This document shows, in pieces, positions 48,040 to 64,000 of a stretch of 64,000 bases of DNA. Each line of letters opens with the position of its first letter. Within the stretch, counting starts at the first letter, position 1. The position numbers and the translations under genes are program-made. Under the pieces are notes generated by a model. It saw only the letters and a list, made by a program, of their open reading frames with translations. It was not told the DNA's origin and did no database searches. Source of the DNA: Linanthus parryae (taxonomy: Eukaryota; Streptophyta; Magnoliopsida; Ericales; Polemoniaceae); contig JALGPY010000007.1 of the NCBI GenBank assembly GCA_023055425.1, positions 13,650,001 through 13,714,000 on the forward strand. Direction: 5' to 3'.

Positions 48040-49172
48040 CTAATGTACAATAGCGTGACCTATTCGGTAACAATTGTCCTGTTGTACTTTAAAACCTCTT
48101 CTTTCTGGCGACTCAATCAGACATTCAATAATTCGAAGAAAATAATATGGTAATGCATTCTTCAAGTCACAATGGGATTTCGCGACATTCTGCTTTAAGA
48201 CGAAGATTTTCTCTAAAGGCTCATCCAACAGGTGAGGACTTACCCTGCATCTTCCAAAATCCTTAAGAAGTCTAGGGAAGTCTTTGCAAAGACGGCCGAG
48301 TGGCCATTGCTTGAAGCCTGTATAGATCATTTGATCGTAGACTTTCACTACCATATCACCGACATAAACGTAGACATGTAACCAATGTACTTCCCCCTCG
48401 GTTCGAGACCCAAGGCATGAACCACTTGTTTGCCTTTGCTAGATCAGTACCTCTAGTGGGCTTATTACCTCGAAAGTATTCAGTCATTTTCTTCATTAAG
48501 TCTTCGTAACCTCTGGTATTGCCCGTGAATGCTATGCACCATTCACGATCCGTAATCAAGACGTCTGTTCTCGATTGGTGCATGATCTTCGAGTATATTC
48601 GTCTCATGACGTATGTTATCTCGTCAATATGTTCCCAAAATAAGGTTCCCATACCACCTATAATGTACTAGAAGAAATCACGACCACGTTTCTTCTTAGT
48701 CAGGCACAATAGTGTTCACTTCGTCTTCCTCGCCCGCGTTTACCTCCTCCTCACTATCACTTCCAATAGAAGGCGTGTTCGGTTTCTTAGAACGCTGCTT
48801 CTTCGTTTTGGGCCCACACCGACCTTCCTTGCGTTTTCCAGCAACCCTAGCTTTTTACTTCGTTGTCCCTGAGGTACCCTCAACCACGGTGACTTTTTCC
48901 TTCCTTGGTTTCTTCGCATCGTTGAACGTAGGATGAAAACTATTTTTATCCTTCAACTGTTCCCCCACTAAGGTAGGTCTGCTAAATATCTCCATCCACT
49001 CGGGATGCACTGATACGTTGGGCACCTCCTGCTCAAACGCCAAAAGTAATCCGCCCAATTGCTTTTCAGCATCCGTGGGTACTAGATTTGGATGGACTTT
49101 GTCAATCGATTTCAAGAACTTGACAGCTTTGGCGAATACATAGTTGCAGCTCCTCCATTGGAACATTGTCAA
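48040..49172 (-). pseudogene. ULP1-like protease/DUF1985 pseudogene, unit 1
   Basis: Fragments in several frames: a linker with KNSFHPTFNDAKKPRKEK, a protease N-part (YVMRRIYSK, GYEDLMKKMTEYFRGNKP), and the C-terminal VQQDNCYRIGHAIVH, which carries the ULP1-type Gln and Cys. A small deletion near 48395, relative to other copies, shifts the frame and removes the catalytic His region. Confidence 0.7.
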
Positions 49173-49319
49173 ACGCGGGCGCCGTATAGCAACCCCGTAC
49201 TATCTACATCATTATAAATCATGAACACTAAACCCTAAACCACTAACCCTTAACTCTAAACCCTAAACCCGAAAATTGTATCATATGTCTAATATATTGT
49301 CTAATTTTTTTTTGGCATG

Positions 49320-49470
49320 CAGAATTGTGCCCCGCGAAAGAGACCAAGAGAAGCAGTCTCAGTCGTTTGGTGAAAATGTGTTTAAAAAAACGAGGCAAAG
49401 GCAATTACAGATGTGGCAAGTGCGGTGAAAAGGGACACTCCATAAATTCATGTATTTTGGCATAACAATG
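49320..49470 (+). pseudogene. MuDR-like transposase 3' end, unit 2
   Basis: The best-preserved zinc knuckle: CGKCGEKGHSINSC fits CX2CX4HX4C, followed by a TAA after a few residues. An extra A in the preceding tttaaaaaaacg run breaks the frame. Confidence 0.6.
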
Positions 49471-49734
49471 TATTTCTAGTGTTCTTGTGTTTGTTAGTAG
49501 GTAAATTAAATTGTCAATGTAGGATCTTGTGTTGATTATTGATATTGTGTAGTTTAAAAATCGCTGCACTCGATAACGAAAAATGGAAATTTCATTTTGC
49601 ATTAAATTCTATATTTCATAGCATCTATGTAATAGACTTCTCGTCTCTCCTTTTGCGATGGTGGTCGTACATTGCGAAATGAAATGATGTCATCCACTCT
49701 AATGTACAATAGCAAGACCTATTCGGTAACAATT

Positions 49735-50720
49735 GTCCTGTTGTAATTTAAAATAGCTTATTTTTGGCGACTCAATCAGACATTCAATTTGAATAAAATA
49801 ATATGGTGATGCATTCCTTAAGTCACACTGGTATTTCACAACATTTTACTTTAAGACGAAGCCTTACTCTAAAGGCTGATCCGACATGTGAGGACTTACC
49901 CAGCATCCACCAAAATCCTTAAGAATTCTAGAGATGTCGTTGCAAAGACGTTCGAGTGGCCATTGCTTGAAGCCTATATAGATCATTGGATCGTAGACTT
50001 TCACTACCATATCACCGACATCAATGTAGACAAGTAGCCAATGTACTTCCCCCTTGCCGTTGCAGTTCGAGACCCAAGGCATGAACCACTTTCTTGAATT
50101 TGCTAGGTCAGTGCCTCTAGTGGGCTTATTACCTCGAAAGTATCCAGCCGTTTTCTTCATTAAGTCTTCTTAATCTCTGGTTTTGCCCGTGAAAGCCCTG
50201 CACCATTCACGATCCGTAATCATGATGTGTGTCTCGATTTGTGCGTGATCTTCGAGTATATTCATCTCATGACGTATGCTATCTTGTCCATATGTTCCCA
50301 AAATAAGGGCCCAATACCACCTATAATGTGGTGGAAGAAATCACGACCACGTTTCTTCTTAGTCAGGCACAATAGTGCTCACATCGTCTTCCTCGTTCGC
50401 GTTTACCTCCTCCTCACTATCACTTCCAATAGAAGGCGTGTTCATTTTATTAGAACGTTGCTTCTTCGTTTTGGCCCACACTGACCTTCCTTGCGTTTTC
50501 CAGCAACCCTAGATCTTTTCTTCAGAGTCCCTGAGGTACCCTTGACCACGGTGGCTTTTGCCTTCCTTGGTTTCTTCACATCGTTGAACGTAGGATGAAT
50601 ACTATTTTTATCATTCAACTTGTACCCCACTAAGGTAGGTCTGCTAAACATCTCCATCCACTCGGGATGCGCTAGAACGTTGGGCACCTCCTGCTCAAAC
50701 GCCAAAAGTAATCCGCCCAT
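49735..50720 (-). pseudogene. ULP1-like protease/DUF1985 pseudogene, unit 2
   Basis: Retains the catalytic His/Asp segment EVHWLLVYIDVGDMVV and KVYDPMIY (50065-49970) and the linker near 50700-50450. A stop after HMSDQPLE interrupts it before the Cys box. Confidence 0.7.
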
Positions 50721-50984
50721 TATACCTCCTGCTTTTCAGCTTCTGTGGGTACTAGAGTTGGATGGACTTTGTCAATCGATTTCCAAAACTTGACAGCTTT
50801 GGCAAATACATGGTTTAAGCTCCTCCATTGCAATATTGTCAAACGCGGGCGCCGTATCGCAACCGCCTACTATCTACATCATCTTAAATCATGAGCACTA
50901 AACACTAAACCACTAACCCTTAAATCTAAACCCTAAACCCCAAAATCACATATCTAATATGTTGTCTAATTTTTTGTTTGGCAT

Positions 50985-51130
50985 GCAGAATTGTGACACG
51001 GGAAGAGACCAAGAGAAGCAATCCTAGTCGTTTGATGAAAATGTGTTTAAAAAACGAGGCAAAGGCAATTACATATGAGGCAACGTCGGTGAAAAGGGGC
51101 ACTCCATAAAGACATGTCCTTTGGCATAAC
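50985..51130 (+). pseudogene. MuDR-like transposase 3' end, unit 3
   Basis: The same tail with GEKGHSIKTCPLA before the stop; a TGA replaces the first finger Cys region. Confidence 0.5.
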
Positions 51131-51379
51131 AATGTATTTCTAGAGTCCTTGTGTTTGTTAGTAGGTAAATTAAATTGTTGATGTAGGAATCTTGTGTTCA
51201 TTATCGACACTGTGTAGTTTAAAAAACGCTGCACTCGATAATAAAAAATGGAAGATTCATTTTGCATTGAATTCCCTATTACATAGCATCTACGTGATAT
51301 ACTTATCGTTTCTTCTTTTGCGATAATGATCGTACACAGCGAAATGAATTGATGTCATCCATACTATTGTACAATAGTG

Positions 51380-53060
51380 TGACCTATTCGGTAACAATTG
51401 TCCTGTTGTACTTTAAAACCTCTTATTTCTGGCGACTCAATTAGGCTTTCAATAATTCTAAGAAAATAATAGGATGATACATTCTTCAAGTCACACTGGT
51501 ATTTCGCGACATTCTACTTTAAGACGAAGCCATTCTCTAAAGGCTCATCCAACAGGTGAGGACTTACCCTGCATCCTTTTAAATCCTTAAGAAGTCTAGT
51601 GAAGTCGTTGCAAAGACGGTCGAGTGGCCATTGCTTGAAGGCTGTATAGATCATTGGATCGTAGACTTTCACTACCATATCACCGACATCAATGTAGACA
51701 AGTAGCCAATGTACTTCCCCCTTGCCATTGCGGTTTGAGAGCCAAGGCATGAACCATTTGCTTGACTTTGCTAGATCAGTACCTATAGTGGGCTTATTAC
51801 GTCGAAATTATTAAGCCATTTTCTTCATTAAGTCTTCGTAATCTCTGGTATTGCCCGTGAAAACCCTGCACCATTCAGGATCCGTAATCACGATGTTCGT
51901 TCTCGATTGGTGCGTGATCTACGAGTATATTCGTCTCAGGACGTATTTTTCCAAAATAAGGGTCCCATACCACCTATAATGTAGTGGAAGAAATCACGAC
52001 CACATTTCTTCTTAGTAAGGCACAAGAGTGTTCACTTTTTCTTCCTCGTCCGCCTTTACCTCCTCTTCACTATCACTTCCAATAGAAGGCGTGTTCGTTT
52101 TCTTAGAATGCTGCTTCTTCGTTTTGGGCCCACGCCGACCTTCCTTGCGTTTTCCGGCAACCCTAGATCTTTTTTCGCTGTCCCTGCGGTACCCTCGACC
52201 ACGGTGGCTTTTGCCTTCCTTGGTTTCTTCGCATAGTTGAACGTAGGATGAAAAACTATTTTATTCTTCAACTCGTCCCCCACTAAGGTAGGTCTCCTAA
52301 ACATATCCATCCACTAGGGATGCACTGGAACGTTGGGCACCTCCTGCTCAAACGCCAAAAGTAATCCGCCCAATATACCTCCTGCTTTTCTGCTTCTGTG
52401 GGTACTAGTTTGTTAATCGATCTCCAGAACTTGACAGCTTTGGCGAATACAGGGTTGCAGCTCCTCCATTGCAACATCGTAAAACGCGGGCGCCATACCG
52501 CAACCGCCTTCTTACTTGACAACAAGTCCCCGAACAATGGTATGGGCTCGCAAATCCACCCAAGGAATATGTGGGGGAACCAAGTCATGTTATACTTCCT
52601 CCTTCCATCTGTGTCCAAATTGGCTTTCCAAGCCTTTTGCTTCACCACTTTAATAACATCTAGAAATATGTAACTGCCCCAGCCGAAGTTGTTCACCCAG
52701 TCCAAATCAGAAAACAATCTGAATACAGTCATGGCGATATCTTCCTTGTGGATTTTGGTGTATACCATTCGGCCCATCAAGCACACAAAGAGTAGCCTCG
52801 TGTAATCATACAGCCTCTCGAGACTCAAATGAACATCTACGTTCCATTCCTTCAATTTTTTTTCAATTTCTGGGATTTTCATGTTGTTTCTCCTTCGATG
52901 TCCCTTGAATAATTCATATTCTCAATATGTTCTTTTCGCTGCTTTAGCTTCACCCCGGGTGCTGCCAAAACTCAAACCCGACACAATACAAAACTCTTGT
53001 CGTCCAAACCGAGCATGGAGACCATTAATGTTAAACCAAACCTCATTCTCGCCTACGCTC
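51380..53060 (-). pseudogene. ULP1-like protease/DUF1985 pseudogene, unit 3
   Basis: One of two long copies. The DUF1985-like part is open from about 52882 to 52283 (RLLFVCLMGRMVYTKIH, GSYIFLDVIKVVKQKAWKAN). The linker follows, then protease EVHWLLVYIDVGDMVV. Frameshifts separate the parts. Confidence 0.72.
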
Positions 53061-53100
53061 ATACCACCATTAATGTTAAACCAAACCTCATACCACCTAT

Positions 53101-53620
53101 AATGTAGTGGAAGAAATCATGACCTTAGTCAGGCACAATAGTGTTCACTTCGTCTTCCTCGTCCGCGTTTACCTCTTCCTCACTATCACTTCCAATAGAA
53201 GGCGTGTTCGTTTTCTTAGAACGTTGCTTCTTCGTTTTGGGCCCACACTGACCTTCCTTGCATTTTCCAACAACTCTAGATCTTTTCTTCGGTGTCCCTT
53301 AGGTACCCTCGACCACGGTGGCTTTTTCCTTCCTTGGTTTCTTCGCATCGTTGAACGTAGTATGAAAACTTTTTTTATCCTTCAACCCGTCCCCCACTAA
53401 GGTTGGCCTGCTAAATATTTCCATCCACTCGGGATGCACTGGAACGTTGGGCACTTCCTTCTCAAACGCCAAAAGTAATCCGCCAAACATACCTCCTGCT
53501 TTTCAGCTTCCGTGGGTACTAGAGTTGGATGGACTTTGTCAATCAATTTCCATAACTTGACAGCTTTGGCGAATACAGGGTTGCAGCTCCTCCATTGCAA
53601 CATTGTCAAACGCGGGCGCG
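53101..53620 (-). pseudogene. Partial DUF1985/linker copy between units 3 and 4
   Basis: Only the linker and the MLQWRSCNPVFAKAVK part are present. At 53080-53105 unit 3's upstream sequence fuses directly to this fragment, marking a duplication or deletion breakpoint. Confidence 0.65.
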
Positions 53621-53764
53621 TTTCAAAACCGCGTACTATCTACATCATTTTAAATCATGAACTCTAAACCCTAAACCACTAACTCTTAACTCTTAACTCT
53701 AAACCCTAAACCCCAAAATTGTATCACATGTCTAACATATTGTCAATTTTTTTGTTTGGCATGC

Positions 53765-53910
53765 AGAATTGTGACACGAGAAAGAGACCAGGAGAAGCAA
53801 TCTCAGTCGTTTGGTGAAAATGTGTTAAAAAAGGAGGCAAAGGCAATTACTGATGTGGCAAGTGCGGTGAAAAGGGGCACTCTATAAAGTTATTTCCTTT
53901 GGCATAACAA
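53765..53910 (+). pseudogene. MuDR-like transposase 3' end, unit 4
   Basis: The tail with CGKCGEKGHSIK and a stop after PLA. A TGA sits just upstream of the finger. Confidence 0.5.
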
Positions 53911-54142
53911 TGTATTTCTAGTGTTCTTATGTTTGTTAGTAGGTAAATTAAATTGTCGATGTAGGAATCTTGTTTTCATTATCGAAATTGTGTATTTTTA
54001 AAAACGCTGCACTCGATAGTGAAAAAATGGAAGTTTCATATTGCATTAAATTCCCTATTACATAGCATCTACGTAATAGACTTCTCGTCTCTCCTTTTGC
54101 GATGGTGATCGTACACAGCGAAATAAAATGCTGTCATCCATA

Positions 54143-55873
54143 CTAATGTACAATAGCGTGACCTATTCGGTAACAATTGTCCTGTTGTACTTTAAAATCT
54201 CTTATTTTTGGCGACTCAACGAGGCATTCAATAATTCGAAGAAAATAATATGGTGATGCATTCTTTAAGTCACACTGGTATTTCCCGACACTCTGCTTTA
54301 AGACGAAGCCTTTCTCTAAAGGCTGATCCAACAGGTGAGGAATTACCCCGCATCCACCAAAATCCTTAAGAAGTCTAGGGAAGTCATTGCAAAGATGGTC
54401 GAATGGCCATTACTTGAAGCCTGTATAGATCATTGGATTGTAGACTATCACTACCATATCACCGACATCAATGTAGACAAGTAGCCAATATACTTCCACC
54501 TTGCCATTGCTATTCGAGACCTAAGGCATGAACCACTTGTTTGCCTTTGCTAGATCAGTACCTCTAGTGGGCTTATTACCTCGAAAGTATTCAGTCATTT
54601 TCTTCATTAAGTCTTCGTAACCTCTGGTATTGCTCGTGAAAGCTATGCACCATTCATGATCCGTAATCACGATGTCTGTTCTCGATTGGTGCGTGATCTT
54701 CGAGTATATTCGTCTCATGACGTATGTTATTTCGTCCATATGTTCCCAAAATAAGGTTCCCATACCACCTATAATGTACTGGAAGAAATCACGACTACAT
54801 TTCTTCTTAGTCAGGCACAATAGTGTTCACTTCGTCTTCCTCGTCCGCGTTTACCTCCTCCTCACTATCATTTCCAATAGAAGGCGTGTTCGTTTTCTTA
54901 GAACGCTGCTTCTTCGTTTTGGGCCCACACTGACCTTCCTTGCATTTTCCAACAAGCCTAGATCTTTTCTTCGGTGTCCCTTAGGTACCCTCGACCACGG
55001 TGGCTTTTTCCTTCCTTGGTTTCTTCGCATCGTTGAACGTAGTATGAAAACTTTTTTTATCCTTCAACCCGTCCCCCACTAAGGTTGGCCTGCTAAATAT
55101 TTCCATCCACTCGGGATGCACTGGAACGTTGGGCACTTCCTTCTCAAACGCCAAAAGTAATCCGCCAAACATACCTCCTGCTTTTCAGCTTCTGTGGGTA
55201 CTAGAGTTGGATGGACTTTGTCAATCGATTTCCAGAACTTGACAGCTTTGGCGAATACAGGGTTGCAGCTCCTCCATTGCAACATTGTCAAACGCGGGCG
55301 CCGTATCGCAACCGCCTTCTCACTTGTTAACAAGTCCCCGAACAAGGGTATGGCCTCGCAAATCCTCCAAAGGAATATGTGGGGGAACCAAGTCATGTTA
55401 TACTTCCTACTTCCATCTTTGTCCAAATTGGCTTTCCAAGCCTTTTGCTTCACCACTTCAATAACATCTAGAATTAAGTACCTGCCCCAGCCGAAGTTGT
55501 TCACCCAGTCCATATCAGAAAACAATCTAAATACAGTCATGGCGATATCTTCCTTGTGGATTTTGGTGTATACCATTCGGCCCATCAAGCACACAAAGAG
55601 TAGCCTTGTGTAACCATACAACCTCTCGGGACTCAAAGGAACATCTAGGTTCCTTTCCTTCAATTTTTTTTTTTCAATTTTCGGGATTCTAATGTTGTTT
55701 CCCCTTCGATGTCCCTTGAATAATTCATATTCCCAATATGTTCTTTCCGCTGCTTTAGCTTCACCCCGGGTGCTGCCAAAAATCAAACCCGACACAATAC
55801 AGAACTCTTGTCGTCCAAACCGAGCAAGCAGACATTTAATGTTAAACCAAACCTCATTCTCGCCTACGCTCAT
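54143..55873 (-). pseudogene. ULP1-like protease/DUF1985 pseudogene, unit 4 (most complete)
   Basis: A 264-codon open DUF1985-like part (55873-55079) starts near MSVGENEVWFNIKCL and contains RLLFVCLMGRMVYTKIH and TMLQWRSCNPVFAKAVK. An acidic/basic linker follows, then a protease N-part (YVMRRIYSKITHQSRTD), then the C-terminal VQQDNCYRIGHAIVH. Stops and frameshifts break the join. ULP1 proteases cleave SUMO-type modifiers; this copy is unlikely to be active. Confidence 0.75.
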
Positions 55874-56459
55874 CTGGGTGTGAATGGCTTAGTTAACAAT
55901 CTGCCCCGAAAAGTTATTGTCGTCGCAATCAATTTCCAGCATAAAGGCCAACTGCGGAGTCCTCAACCCAATGTAATCCCTCACATCGTCCCGAATGTAC
56001 GATAAACTTTCCCCGTAGTGGGCCAAGTTCACTCGAGTCGCGACGTTCCCTTTTCTCGACCGGAATATCGCATATCGGCCGAGGTATCGCGCCTAACGAG
56101 GCGATCGAAATTAACTGAACCTCAAATATTATCGTAAAACTATAAGTTTATCAAACAAATACATTAATAAATAGAACAATTTGTTTAACTTGTTATATTA
56201 TTGCTTCTTATTTCATAAAATTTCTTGTTTTAGGTGTTGTTTTTATATGTTATTATTTCAAAGTAATTGCTATTACAGTGTGATATTACCAAGTAAATAT
56301 TCCTTAGGTAAGTATAAGTGTTCCTTAGGTATGTAGAAGTGTTATATTTTCTTATTTAGTAGTTTTGGGGCATCCCGACAATTATATACCTGCTAATCCG
56401 ATGTCCACCCGCCTCATATTGTGCCGGAATGGTATTTCCTAGTTTTTTCAACATAAAGA

Positions 56460-56830
56460 GCCTTATACTCGTCTGGTTTCAAAAATATACTCGTCTGGTT
56501 TCACCACATACTGTTCGTCTGGTTCTTATGTGTTCGTTTGGTTCCATTCACTGTTCGGTTCCAGAATATATTGAACACTATCTGGAACTAGATGAATGTC
56601 CGTTAACTTTCTTCTCCAGTTCCAGAAGAGCAAGTTAATGAACATTCGTCTGGTTCCAGAGAGTGTTCACTAACTTGTTCGTCTGGTTCCAGAAGAGCGA
56701 GTTAATGACCACTCGTCTGGTTCCAGTGGGTGTTCAATAACTTGTTCGTCTGATTCCAGAGGAGCAATAGTGAACACTCGTTTGGTTCCAGAGATGTACA
56801 AAACATACTCGTCTGGTCCCAACTCGACAG
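56460..56830 (-). repeat. Right minisatellite array (inverted relative to the left)
   Basis: Units of ttcgtctggttccagaagag and gttcactaacttgttcgtct, i.e. the reverse complement of the left array. Confidence 0.85.
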
Positions 56831-57430
56831 ATCCAAATCGACGAGTGCACTCGTACGATTCTCAGATCGGCGAGGGTGATTCAACTTCCCACTCATTCAA
56901 ATTCATACAAATTTACAATATCTATAGACAACTTTTGAGAGAGAAGTGGTTTGTTAGGGTTCACCTGCTCATTGCCGACGGTAAATGTTCGAGATTGATG
57001 GTTTAGGACGACGTCAGAAGTGGTTTTGACGGTGGTGTTGGGGATGGCGACGGAGGCGGTTGGGACGGTTGGCAACAGAGGACGAAGTACCGGTGGAGAT
57101 GAGGGCGGAGGACACAGCCCCGGTGGCGGACACGGAAGAAGAGGATGAACTTGACGAGGATGCCATTCGAGAGAGTTGCAAAGTATATGGGAGTAAGAGA
57201 GAGAAGGTGCTTGAAGAGAAGGGTATTCTCACACAGTTCAATTTTAGGTTTATATCTAATTTTTGTTTCAAGTCTTCATTAGTTTTGATTAATTATGTGT
57301 TTTACCTTCAACTGAAGTCAATACTTCATACAAAGTCAACCGAGGGTAGAGTCCCAATTCAAATTCCCCAGCCGGCTCAACCACCAATTTTCTTGTCAAA
57401 AACCCGAGTTGCTGGGCCTAGTCATCACTA
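56831..57430. other. Region between the Mutator-like locus and the ARF1 promoter
   Basis: A 130-codon + strand frame at 57060-57452 is acidic (TEEEDELDEDAI) with no recognisable domain and runs through the ARF1 TATA box. I do not call it a gene. Nothing else is seen. Confidence 0.5.
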
Positions 57431-57438
57431 CTATATAG
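57431..57438 (+). promoter_or_regulatory. Putative TATA box of ARF1
   Basis: ctatatag lies about 70 bp upstream of a strong splice donor (ctcag|gtgagt at 57502/57503), consistent with a short non-coding first exon. Confidence 0.55.
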
Positions 57439-57502
57439 ACGAGCGACTGTGATCAGACTTGAGTGATAAAACCCCGACCACTGCATTGTGATATCTCCTC
57501 AG

Positions 57503-58720
57503 GTGAGTACTTCGTTATCCTTCTCGTCGTTATCCCCATGAATTCGCTCGTTATCCTTCTCGTCGTTATCCTATGAATTCGCTCTCTGCGTAGTTACGCC
57601 TCTGCTATCTGTTGTTATCATGTGCGTACGAAGCTCTTCTTTGATTGTCTTCTCTTGAAAGTTTTCCCTTAGCTTCGCATTCGCTTCTTGTGCGATTTTT
57701 TTCCGGCAGACTTCCGATAGACTTTCAATTCACGTTCCGGTAGATGTCCACCGAGTAGGAATAGTTCTATCGTCTAGGGTTTAAGAAGAGATTGTGGTTA
57801 AGAAATTGACTAATTTTGGAGTTTTCTGGAGGTTTATCAGCTCTGCTACTTTATCCTAGGGTTTGAACTTTACTTAATCTAATTTGTGCTTTTTCTGACA
57901 TTGCTAATCTTGTTTCACACAGTAAGAAGCTCTGCTAGATTATCCTAGGGTTTGAACTTTGATTGTAATTATGCAGAATTAATCTAATTTGTGCTTTTCT
58001 CACATTGTTAATGTTGATATGAGCTCTACTAGTTGATCCTAGGGTTTGAACTTTGAGCAATTATGTAGAAATAATCTAATTTGTGCTTTTCTGACATTGT
58101 TAATCTTGATTCACACAGTAAGAAGCTCTGCTAGATTATCCTAGGGTTTGAACTTTGATTGTAATTATGCAACATTAATCTAGTTTGTGCTTTTTCTGAC
58201 ATTGTTAATCTTGATATGAGCTCTGCTAGTTGATCCTAGGGTTTGAACTTTGATTGCACCTATATGCAGAATTACTCTAATTTGTGCTTTTCTGACATTG
58301 TTAATCTTGATATGAGCTCTGCTAGTTGATCATAGGGTTTGAACTTTGATTGCAATTATGCAGAATTTAATCTAATTTGTGCTTTTCTGACATTGTTAAT
58401 ATTGATTCACACAGTAAGAAGCTCTGCTAGATTATCCTAGGGTTTGAACTTTGATTGTAATTATGCAGAATTAATCTAATTTGTGCTTTTTCTGACATTG
58501 TTAATCTTGATATGAGCTCTGCTAGTTGATCCTAGGGTTTGAACTTTGATTGCACCTATATGCAGAATTACTCTAATTTGTGCTTTTTCTGACATTGTTA
58601 ATCTTGATTCACACAGTAAGACCTATAGGATGTATCATTGTTGAATACACCTATATGGCTGCTTCTATCATTCATGTTTTCTCGTTGTGCTGAGTGATAA
58701 TCTTGCTTCTGATATTGTAG
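57503..58720 (+). other. ARF1 leader intron
   Basis: Donor gtgagt at 57503 and acceptor gatattgtag ending at 58720. The next 48 bp are leader up to the ATG. Leader introns are common in plant ARF genes and often raise expression. The model is inferred without transcript data. Confidence 0.55.
57840..58622 (+). repeat. ~90-106-bp minisatellite in the ARF1 leader intron
   Basis: Eight copies contain tcctagggtttgaactttg (near 57856, 57946, 58039, 58141, 58237, 58331 with one change, 58437, 58531). Each continues with taatctaatttgtgctttt and ctgacattgttaatcttg. Each copy but one has tagggttt, the telo-box (AAACCCTA) on the minus strand. Confidence 0.9.
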
Positions 58721-58762
58721 TGCCATTACCAATTCACAAGACAGTACTGTAGTAGGGAGTAG

Positions 58763-63952
<5,190 letters not shown>

Positions 63953-63989
<37 letters not shown>
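63953..63989 (+). repeat. Poly(T) tract directly after the ARF1 stop codon
   Basis: TAG at 63950-63952 is followed at once by about 37 Ts, then tattttatttta to the window end. No normal 3' UTR is visible in the window. Confidence 0.9.
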
Positions 63990-63991
<2 letters not shown>

Positions 63992-64000
63992 TTTATTTTA

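Larger units (their letters stand above)
47041..56830. mobile_element. Decayed Mutator-like (Kaonashi-type) locus with ULP1-like genes in tandem
   Basis: Four landmark-defined units start near 47550, 49200, 50875 and 53640 at tctacatcatttaaatcatg followed by telomere-like ccctaaa phrases. Each then has a + strand CCHC tail of a MuDR-type transposase, a ULP1-type protease segment on the - strand and a DUF1985-like part. Minisatellite arrays built on ctggaaccagacgaac lie at both edges in opposite orientation. ULP1-like genes inside Mutator elements are known as the Kaonashi group. The exact ends and target duplication were not identified. Every reading frame is damaged. Confidence 0.65.

Noticed and set aside
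57060..57452. 130-codon acidic frame upstream of ARF1
   Set aside because: It overlaps the ARF1 TATA box, has no recognised domain and is compositionally biased.

Overview
This is plant nuclear DNA, most likely from a eudicot. The evidence is spliced genes with GT-AG introns, a plant-type (rearranged) DRM DNA methyltransferase, a plant squalene epoxidase-like gene, a plant ARF1 gene, and Tat-type Ty3/gypsy, BARE/Angela-like copia, L1, SINE, hAT, Mutator and Stowaway repeats. The species cannot be named from the sequence alone.

Layout. (1) About 1-13,185: the 3' three quarters of a Tat/Ogre-lineage Ty3/gypsy retrotransposon on the + strand. It holds the end of gag, protease, RT, two RNases H and integrase, then a 54-bp tandem array, then a five-exon gene on the opposite strand encoding a plant-mobile-domain (PMD) protein, then the probable 3' LTR. 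(2) 13.2-18.6 kb: a minus-oriented copia LTR, a 194-bp Mutator-type MITE with a perfect 9-bp target duplication, and a repeat-rich stretch with GAG/GAA/TTC microsatellites. (3) 18.6-31.3 kb (-): a complete DRM-type de novo cytosine methyltransferase gene with ten coding exons predicting 606 aa. Its introns hold an L1 remnant, a SINE-like element, several MITEs and a 192-bp tandem repeat. (4) 31.4-36.4 kb: intergenic, full of small hAT and Stowaway elements. (5) 36.45-39.5 kb (-): a squalene monooxygenase-like gene, eight exons, 498 aa, without the usual N-terminal membrane anchor. (6) 39.5-47 kb: intergenic MITEs, LTR-like fragments and a 1.8-kb nearly palindromic Stowaway-type foldback element. 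(7) 47.0-56.8 kb: a decayed tandem array of four to five units, each with a ULP1-like cysteine protease/DUF1985 pseudogene on the - strand and, in most, a MuDR-type CCHC tail on the + strand. The array lies between inverted minisatellite arrays and looks like a Kaonashi-type Mutator element. (8) 57.4-63.95 kb (+): an ARF1 small GTPase gene, five coding exons, 181 aa, with a leader intron made largely of a telo-box-carrying minisatellite.

How the parts relate. The three host genes (DRM, SQE-like, ARF1) show no evident functional link. DRM catalyses RNA-directed de novo methylation, and its own introns and flanks are crowded with the inverted-repeat elements that pathway normally silences. The most unusual feature is the antisense gene in the Tat element: its five exons join in frame with GT-AG introns and predict an uninterrupted 1,325-aa protein. 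Exon coordinates for all genes were derived by hand from splice sites, reading phase and family similarity; no database search was run.
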